Of a stretch of 58,557 nt of DNA, positions 53,432 to 58,557 are shown piece after piece. The notes under the pieces were generated by a model. The model made no database searches, was not told where the DNA came from, and saw nothing but the letters and a program-made list of their open reading frames with translations. How positions within the stretch are numbered: the stretch's first letter is position 1; each line of letters begins with the position of its first letter. The stretch spans positions 1-58,557 of the forward strand of contig JAIPDI010000034.1 in the NCBI GenBank assembly GCA_021737785.1, written 5' to 3'. This DNA comes from Deltaproteobacteria bacterium (lineage in GTDB: Bacteria > Desulfobacterota > DSM-4660 > Desulfatiglandales > Desulfatiglandaceae). Both the position numbers and the translations under genes were made by a program.

Positions 53432-54754
53432 ATGCCCTTTTTTATCATGAACAATCTCTCAGTCGGACGATTCTTAGAGCAAAACCCATCCAGCCGCACC
53501 GAATACGCCCAACTGATATCCCGCCATTCATACATAAGCAACCGGCGCTTGAGCAGGATACGCCGCCTTCTTATGATGGCGCTGTGCGGTATATTGCTGC
53601 ATTTAACAGCCGGTTCCTTATCGTTTGCACAGTCCGGGGAAGAGAATCGAGGTTTTGAGAAATGGGACGTATGCTTTCCTCAAAGCCTGGAGCAATATCT
53701 CAGCGAAACCGTCACCTTTCATGGCAGCGTGGTCGGCTATTATCAGCAGTATGCCAATGCCACATTAGAAAATCAGGGGCACAAAGAAAATTTTACCGCG
53801 TGCATTTCTCCCCAGCTCATCGGCGTCTGGAAGCCGACCGCCCAGGGGACCCTTCATGTGAGGCTGCGGTACACAAACAACCGGGTGGATCTGGCTCAGG
53901 AAGGCATTGTTCTGGCCAATCTTCTGGAAACCAATGTGGGCGATAAGGACAATGGCCGCCTCCGACTGCAGAAGCTTTACTATTCCCACACATTTGATGG
54001 GGACCAGGCATTTGTCGTCTTTGGGAAAACAGATGGCGAAACCTTTTTAGACCTCAATGCCTTTGCCAATGATTCGAGGACTCAGTTCATCGGTCAGCCG
54101 CTGGTGGACAACCCTGTTCTGGATGATGAAGATGAATATGCCCCGTTCATCGCCGTCGGCGGGACCCCGTCAAAGGACCTCCACCTGCTGTTGCTCGGCC
54201 AGTCGTCTTCCCATCCCATGAATGATAACGTGGCCGCAAAAAGCGTGTGGGAGCAGATGCTGAAAGGTCCCTTTGTGGCAGGACAGGCCGCCTTCACCCC
54301 CGGCATACAGGGCCTCGGCGGGCACTATCGGCTCTATGGCTGGGTCAAATCCTATGATCACCCCAGACTCGCCGCGCCAGGATACGAAAAAGGATGGGGA
54401 ATCGGCATGAGCGTCGACCAATACGTCGCCCCCGATTTCGGTGTGTTCGCCCGCCTGGCATATCAGAACCGGGACGTCTATGAAACGCCCTGGTTCTGGT
54501 CGGCCGGGACCCGCGTCACCGGCCTCCTGCCGGGACGGGAAGCCGATATTTTCGGTTTCGGCATATCAGGTCTCAAGGCCAACCCGGACACGCCCCATCA
54601 GGGAACGGAGATACACCTGGAAACCTATTATCGGATTCGGCTCTCCAAGCACTTCTTCATCTCCCCGGACCTCCAGTATGTCATGAATCCTTTGGGAAAC
54701 AATGATGAAACCGCCATCTTTGCCGCCATGCTGCGGGGTGAGTTCCGCTTTTAG
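53432..54754 (+). CDS. OprB-type carbohydrate-selective porin
   Basis: A 440-residue outer-membrane barrel protein. After a basic N-terminus the signal peptide is LLMMALCGILLHLTAGSLSFA. The mature part has alternating strands, the closing sequence ends AAMLRGEFRF with terminal Phe, and blocks such as LYYSHTF and GFGISGLKANPDTP are typical of the OprB family. Real start may be any of several Met before the signal peptide; none has a strong ribosome binding site. It is divergent from the transporter and probably supplies outer-membrane entry. The 3' end abuts an IS91-type remnant. Confidence 0.78.
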   Translation: MPFFIMNNLSVGRFLEQNPSSRTEYAQLISRHSYISNRRLSRIRRLLMMALCGILLHLTAGSLSFAQSGEENRGFEKWDVCFPQSLEQYLSETVTFHGSVVGYYQQYANATLENQGHKENFTACISPQLIGVWKPTAQGTLHVRLRYTNNRVDLAQEGIVLANLLETNVGDKDNGRLRLQKLYYSHTFDGDQAFVVFGKTDGETFLDLNAFANDSRTQFIGQPLVDNPVLDDEDEYAPFIAVGGTPSKDLHLLLLGQSSSHPMNDNVAAKSVWEQMLKGPFVAGQAAFTPGIQGLGGHYRLYGWVKSYDHPRLAAPGYEKGWGIGMSVDQYVAPDFGVFARLAYQNRDVYETPWFWSAGTRVTGLLPGREADIFGFGISGLKANPDTPHQGTEIHLETYYRIRLSKHFFISPDLQYVMNPLGNNDETAIFAAMLRGEFRF

Positions 54755-54789
54755 CGCATCGGCGTCAAACAAATATGAATTCCTCTCCG

Positions 54790-55066
54790 ATGCTATGGCA
54801 GCGGAAAGCCTAGCCACCCGTTTCTGGTGGCGGGATGGACAGAAATGGCGGCGCTTGCATGAAAACCCCAATAAATATTCGTGCCCGCAGTCTTCGCATT
54901 TGACCCTCGCGAAGCCGTTATGGTTGATGCCGCAGTCCAGGAAACGGTAGATCACCTGTTTCACATAGGGCCGGAAAAACCCGTGCTGGGTAGCGAACCG
55001 CTCGCCATAGACCTGCTCCAGCACCTCAAAGTTATCCTCAACACACTGATAGTATCGCCCTGCATC
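54790..55066 (-). pseudogene. IS91-type transposase N-terminal remnant
   Basis: The minus-strand frame reads YYQCVEDNFEVLEQVYGERF, then PYVKQVIYRFLDCG, ARVKCEDCGHEYLLGFSCKR and HFCPSRHQKRVA. This is the N-terminal zinc-binding region of IS91-family HUH transposases, with CxxC and C-x4-H-x-C pairs. After about residue 75 the frame runs into the antisense of the porin 3' end, so the catalytic region is gone. No complete ends are visible. The element may have inserted or been lost at the porin 3' end. Confidence 0.8.
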
Positions 55067-55105
55067 AGCCCCTGATAGGCAAGATCGAGCGAGGATACGT
55101 ACTGA

Positions 55106-55294
55106 CTATTTGTATTTTTTTAAATCATACTTTTCAGCCAATGCAGACCTTTCATCATCAGGAAGAGATTCCATATACCTTTTCCATCCGGGACACCAAC
55201 TAATGTGCCATTTCCATAACCGGCCTAAAATTGATTTGGAATTATTGTCATATTTTGCCCTAAAGCTACATTTTTCGCAGTCGTTCGAAGACAT
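55106..55294 (-). CDS. Small Cys/Trp-rich protein
   Basis: A 62-residue protein beginning MSSNDCEKCSFRAKYDNNSK, with a CEKC pair, a later WKWHISWCPGWKRYM and a charged end. One more Cys and His in the middle could complete a metal site. The strong ribosome binding site AAGGAGAACGCCTG before the ATG supports a real gene. Similar small proteins occur in anaerobes, but I know of no function. It lies 50 bp downstream of DUF362 on the same strand, so they are probably one transcript. Confidence 0.7.
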   Translation of the reverse strand: MSSNDCEKCSFRAKYDNNSKSILGRLWKWHISWCPGWKRYMESLPDDERSALAEKYDLKKYK

Positions 55295-55344
55295 CAGGCG
55301 TTCTCCTTATTCTTGACAACATCAATCCATTTATTGAATCGAAC

Positions 55345-56355
55345 CTATGTCACCAGTGAGGTACGCAGTTCCTCCACCCCGGGGTGTTTCCAGTCCCGCT
55401 GGCGTCGGTAGTTGGGATGAGGCTCGAATGGGCGAATGCAATCTTCCAGCAGCTCCCCCAGAATCTTTATTCGATCCAATGGACCCTCACCCAGGCCGCC
55501 CGCGATGGCGTGGTGGAGATAGCCTACTTCCAGGGGGTCGAAACCCATAATGCGAGTGCCAATGCTGTCAGCGGCTATGAAATCAGTTGAAGCCACTGCG
55601 AGACGGAGATCCACTGGTTTTCCCTGTGTTGGCCCCGGCCCTTCCATGGCCGTGAAACCGTCCAGAATTGCCAGGTGAGGGGGAAAACTTCTGGCGATGA
55701 GAAAGAGATTGTAATTCAAGGTGGGGTAGGTTTGATGCATGGTTACCTTGTCGCTTCGCAGAATATATTTTACTACCCAGCCCATGCCTCGGGGATATAC
55801 GGCATTCTTTGGCCGAACCCAGTGGCTCAGCCTGTGCGACAGCCTATCCAGATTTGCTATCCCCCGGCTTATCAGACTGCCCATCACCAGATTTTTTAAC
55901 GATAAAGTGACGATTACCGCATCGTGGGTCTTCATCGGGGTCAGGGAGATGCGACAATCGCTTTCCGCTACGGTTTGGGCAAAGCGCAGTGTTATGGGCT
56001 GCAAGTCCCTATTTACAACTTTGACTTCAACCCAACGGTCCCGGTTAAGCTCCACCAACCGCGCCCCATAACGCTTGGCCACCTTGGCCAGTCCATAAAC
56101 CTCAAACCCTTTTATTGAATCGGCATGGGCAGAGCCTTCAGCCACCACAATCTCCCTGTCCGTACGCTGGCGGATAAATTCCAACACCGCATCGAGGGCT
56201 TCGGGATGGGTCCCAGACAGGGGCTTGGTCACCGAAACCATGTTAGGTTTGACCACAATGCGTTCCCCTAAGCGGATCTGCCCCTCTATAAGCTCAAGAG
56301 CCCTGAGGATATTCCGCCGCCGATCATCACCCCTTACCAAGGCAACATCCGACAT
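55345..56355 (-). CDS. DUF362 family protein
   Basis: A 336-residue protein of the DUF362 family. It begins with a DVALVRG strand, then VVKPNMVSVTKPLSGTHPEA, VVAEGSAH, LTPMKTHDAVIVTLSLKN and LAILDGFTAMEGPGPTQG, the hallmark blocks of the family. No ferredoxin motifs are attached, although many members carry one. The function is unknown; redox or cofactor roles have been proposed from context. It is followed by the 62-residue Cys/Trp protein and preceded by a GMC remnant. Confidence 0.85.
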   Translation of the reverse strand: MSDVALVRGDDRRRNILRALELIEGQIRLGERIVVKPNMVSVTKPLSGTHPEALDAVLEFIRQRTDREIVVAEGSAHADSIKGFEVYGLAKVAKRYGARLVELNRDRWVEVKVVNRDLQPITLRFAQTVAESDCRISLTPMKTHDAVIVTLSLKNLVMGSLISRGIANLDRLSHRLSHWVRPKNAVYPRGMGWVVKYILRSDKVTMHQTYPTLNYNLFLIARSFPPHLAILDGFTAMEGPGPTQGKPVDLRLAVASTDFIAADSIGTRIMGFDPLEVGYLHHAIAGGLGEGPLDRIKILGELLEDCIRPFEPHPNYRRQRDWKHPGVEELRTSLVT

Positions 56356-56409
56356 GATGCCAAGTCCTTATCCAAAGAGTATTTCATGGAAATTTTGTCT
56401 GTCATATCA

Positions 56410-56690
56410 TCATAATCGCGTGGTGGACTTCACCTGGATGCCGCTCATAGGCCTTTCCTGGCGTTCATCACTGGCCGTCAGAACGCCCATGAGGCCCTGC
56501 CAAGAGATCATCTCTAATGATGCGCCTTGAAGAGGAGTGCGTTTGATCTTATCTCCAGATCCCCTCTCTAATATCAAGATTCGTTTCCCGAATCTGCTCA
56601 GTTCATGAGTTGCCGACGCGGCCCCCGGGCCCGGAGCCAATGATGATCACGTCAAATGGGGTGTTCTTTGGCGCATTCGTAGAGGTCCTC
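56410..56690 (-). pseudogene. Frameshifted GMC-type oxidoreductase remnant
   Basis: One minus-strand frame reads PFDVIIIGSGPGG and then shifts: ASATHELSRFGKRILILERG continues in another frame. Together these make the FAD-binding beta-alpha-beta of glucose-methanol-choline oxidoreductases. The frame ends after about 75 codons with unrelated sequence. Only the first tenth of the family remains, so this is a broken fragment. Confidence 0.7.
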
Positions 56691-56961
56691 TATCAGATAC
56701 CGACCCAGACATCAGTTATGAGTGAAGGGTCTGTCCCGAACTCCCAAGATAAACCGGCGCTTAAACTATTGCATCTGACGAGCCTGCAGAACCAATATAT
56801 CATAAAGGCACCAATCAGATATGGATTGGATTCTGTAAATAATTTACCATAGGCCGCAGGCAACTGCAAACCGTTTGAGTCGGGACAGGCAGAGGACTTT
56901 GTTTGATTACTATGAGCGCCTGGCTGGGGTCATGGCAAGGTGGGTCAAACATTGTGTACCC

Positions 56962-57030
56962 CCAGGAGTTACCATCTGGATAACTCACAGATTCAGCACC
57001 GCCCAAAACGTGACATATCTGCCATATCAG
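56962..57030. repeat. 69-bp direct repeat with inner palindrome, copy A
   Basis: Starts CAGGAGTTACCATCTGGATA and runs through AAAACGTGACATA to CTGCCATATCAG. Copy B lies at 57946-58014 in the same orientation, with about 80% identity by eye and better conserved ends. The pair flanks the orphan receiver gene, about 0.9 kb apart. Confidence 0.7.
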
Positions 57031-57049
57031 CGTTTGTAAGGTAAATATT

Positions 57050-57199
57050 ATGGAATATCAGTCGGATATACCTTATGAGACAGTAGGTTATGCCGGTGTG
57101 ATTGGGGAAATCGCTGCTCCAACGCAACCAGAGGGCCTTTCACCGCTCATCAATGGAAATAAGGCTATGGTAAAGATTAGGCTTGCGATATCGAAATAG
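57050..57199 (+). CDS. Possible 49-codon gene, doubtful
   Basis: An ATG frame (MEYQSDIPYETVGYAGVIGE to IRLAISK) right after repeat copy A, with GTAAGGTAAATATT upstream as a weak ribosome binding site. No family is recognised. The frame could equally be a chance or a remnant. Confidence 0.25.
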   Translation: MEYQSDIPYETVGYAGVIGEIAAPTQPEGLSPLINGNKAMVKIRLAISK

Positions 57200-57495
57200 A
57201 TGGCCTCATCGACAGGACCATGAAGGTCCAAAGCCACGCTGTGGCCATCTAAATGATAATAGACAATACTCCCGTGATGATTATTTTAAGATAAAGAGGA
57301 TCAAAGGGGTTACTGGTTGGAGCAAACCCGAAATTATATTGATTTTACAACCGAGACGAGGAGATACACATACAGAACTTGTTACTTGAAATATTCCGGA
57401 AAAGCTTGGCAAGATTTCTGCTTGAGTCCGACAGCTGTTCTTTAAATACTGCGTTAACGCCTCCTTGTTGAGCGGGAGAGAAAGGTGGTGCCCTC

Positions 57496-57891
57496 ATGTC
57501 AAAAATACTAATCGTAGAGAGCTACCCCCATCTGGCTTCCTTGTATCGTGAGGTCCTTTTCGAGGATGGGCATCAGGTTTTTGTGGCCTCCAGCTGCAGA
57601 GAAGCCGAGAATATTGCCCGGGACAATGATATAGAGCTGGCCATGATTGATGAAAGTCTTCCGGCAAAGTGCGAGGAAGAACTGTTAAAAGCAATAAAAT
57701 CAATCCAGCCTCATATTAAGGCTATCGTTTGCCCTTTGAATAAACTCAGCCGAAATATTTATCGCCAATTGTGCGATGAGGGCTTTCTCAAGATATCTGA
57801 TTATACCATTCTTCAGAGGAAAATAGACGAGCTGGTGGAAAGGATTTCCGTTGGTGACCAGATGGGTTATCAGCAGAGAAGTGTCGCATAG
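57496..57891 (+). CDS. Stand-alone receiver-like protein
   Basis: A 131-residue receiver-fold protein. The N-terminal strand KILIVESYPHLASLYREVL has one acidic residue where two are usual. LAMIDESL supplies a candidate phosphorylated Asp (near 52). The later Thr and Lys positions are replaced (AIVCPLNKLS), so phosphotransfer is doubtful. It has no output domain. AAAGGTGGTGCCCTC precedes the ATG. It is the only clear gene between the two 69-bp repeats, and faces the tyrosine recombinase gene, suggesting a mobile or shuffled segment. Confidence 0.7.
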   Translation: MSKILIVESYPHLASLYREVLFEDGHQVFVASSCREAENIARDNDIELAMIDESLPAKCEEELLKAIKSIQPHIKAIVCPLNKLSRNIYRQLCDEGFLKISDYTILQRKIDELVERISVGDQMGYQQRSVA

Positions 57892-57945
57892 GATTAGAAA
57901 AAAGATAAAATGGTGCGGAATGTGTCGGCGAAGCTTCATGTTTCA

Positions 57946-58014
57946 CAGGAGTTACCATCTGGATATGTCACGGTTTCATCACCACCGAAAACGTGACATA
58001 ACTGCCATGTCTCA
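57946..58014. repeat. 69-bp direct repeat with inner palindrome, copy B
   Basis: Contains TATGTCACG (57964-57972) and CGTGACATA (57992-58000), a perfect 9-bp inverted repeat with a 19-nt spacer, inside the repeat unit shared with 56962-57030. In copy A one arm is degenerate. It ends about 95 bp from the recombinase stop codon. Confidence 0.7.
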
Positions 58015-58108
58015 GTCGATAAAAGACGATTAATATCGGTAAGATACATAGCATTAAAATGGTTGCCGGGGTGAAGGTTTTCTATACCTCCACCCCAGCC
58101 CGATCACG

Positions 58109-58557
58109 TTACGCATAGATATTCTCGATCCATCTCATGGCCTCGGTATCAGGCACTTTTCCCAAGTAAATTTGAGTGGTTGACAGATTCGCGTGCCGTA
58201 AGATGACTTTTGACACAATCTCGATGGGAACGCCTGACCGGGAGGCATATGTCGCAGCATGCCGTCTGAGATCATGTGGCCTGAGCCGAATCCCGACCCT
58301 TTCGCCAGCCTTCTTGACCATGCTCCGTGTGGCCTCGTAGGACAAAGGAAAAATTCTCTGATCCGGCTGAATCCCGTTGTCCCGGATGTATTCCTTGAGC
58401 CGGTCAGCCACTTTCTGCGGGATGAAAACATACTCCCGTTCTTTGCCGCTTTTCGGGTCCCTCAGCGTCAGTTTCCGGTCATGGACGTCCATCGCCCTGA
58501 GTTTCAGGACTTCACCAACCCTCATCCCGCCTCTGGCCATCAGTTCAAGCATGAGAC
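58109..58557 (-). CDS. Tyrosine recombinase/integrase, C-terminal part (cut by window edge)
   Basis: The catalytic domain of a phage-type or Xer-like integrase, at least 148 residues visible. It has the first catalytic Arg in GMRVGEVLKL, the HxxR box in RPHDLRRHAA, the second His-containing motif in LRHANLSTTQ and the nucleophile Tyr just after (IYLG). The sequence runs off the window, so the start and core-binding domain are not visible. Its stop lies 95 bp from repeat copy B. It could move the flanking segment or belong to a larger element beyond the edge. Confidence 0.9.
   Translation of the reverse strand, partial: LMLELMARGGMRVGEVLKLRAMDVHDRKLTLRDPKSGKEREYVFIPQKVADRLKEYIRDNGIQPDQRIFPLSYEATRSMVKKAGERVGIRLRPHDLRRHAATYASRSGVPIEIVSKVILRHANLSTTQIYLGKVPDTEAMRWIENIYA

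Noticed and set aside
56962-58014. Integron attC sites
   Set aside because: The repeats lack clear GTTRRRY/RYYYAAC core pairs, and the visible recombinase part shows no IntI-specific insert.

Overview
The window looks like chromosomal DNA of an anaerobic, probably Desulfobacterota-type (sulfate-reducer-like) bacterium. This is inferred from content: a tungsten-type aldehyde ferredoxin oxidoreductase, a ferredoxin-type iron-sulfur protein, a BKACE/biotin carboxylase/acyl-CoA gene row, many histidine kinase-receiver hybrids, and intergenic DNA full of short dispersed repeats. No rRNA or other marker fixes the taxon.

Layout. (1) 0.4-9.4 kb, plus strand: a catabolic row with a beta-keto acid cleavage enzyme, biotin carrier, biotin carboxylase, isovaleryl-type acyl-CoA dehydrogenase, acyl-CoA ligase, CrtI/retinol-saturase-like FAD oxidoreductase and a 2Fe-2S flavin reductase. 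The genes are separated by families of short repeats. (2) 9.5-14.6 kb: an HDOD-GAF-GGDEF-PilZ signalling protein, a lone membrane glycosyltransferase, and a structured leader with a terminator in front of a flavodoxin-like gene. (3) 15-18.6 kb: aldehyde ferredoxin oxidoreductase, agmatinase-family hydrolase and AdoMet decarboxylase. (4) 19-25.5 kb: a sigma-54 activator bracketed by TTCCGAT motifs, two small proteins, groES-groEL, tRNA-Ser and a TrpF-like protein. (5) 26-33 kb: an iron-sulfur protein, a 2-hydroxyacid dehydrogenase, an RdgC-like pair, and a minus-strand set of SbnI/SerK-type serine kinase, ACT-ACT-HAD SerB-like protein and class V aminotransferase. (6) 33.6-42 kb: a KptA-fold protein without its catalytic residues, a secreted C39-like peptidase, topA, dprA, a secreted protein and tRNA-Leu. 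(7) 42-50.3 kb: a signalling island with a broken kinase copy, a CheB-CheR-PAS protein, two histidine kinase-receiver hybrids and one hypothetical. (8) 50-54.8 kb: a carbon-nitrogen hydrolase, MFS transporter and divergent porin. (9) 54.8-58.6 kb: a decayed, more AT-rich accessory end with an IS91-type remnant, a 62-aa Cys/Trp protein, DUF362, a frameshifted GMC oxidoreductase remnant, an orphan receiver between two 69-bp repeats, and a tyrosine recombinase cut by the window edge.

The best candidates for something undescribed are three. The first is the phosphoserine neighbourhood: a ParB-fold protein whose relatives phosphorylate free serine, next to a SerB-like protein with altered HAD motifs. 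The second is the leader RNA before the flavodoxin-like gene, where a three-stem fold and a terminator exclude each other. The third is the repeat/recombinase/receiver arrangement at the right end. Several proteins (KptA-like, TrpF-like, SerB-like, GGDEF/PilZ, receivers) keep a fold but have lost textbook catalytic residues. All calls come from reading the sequence; no database search was run.
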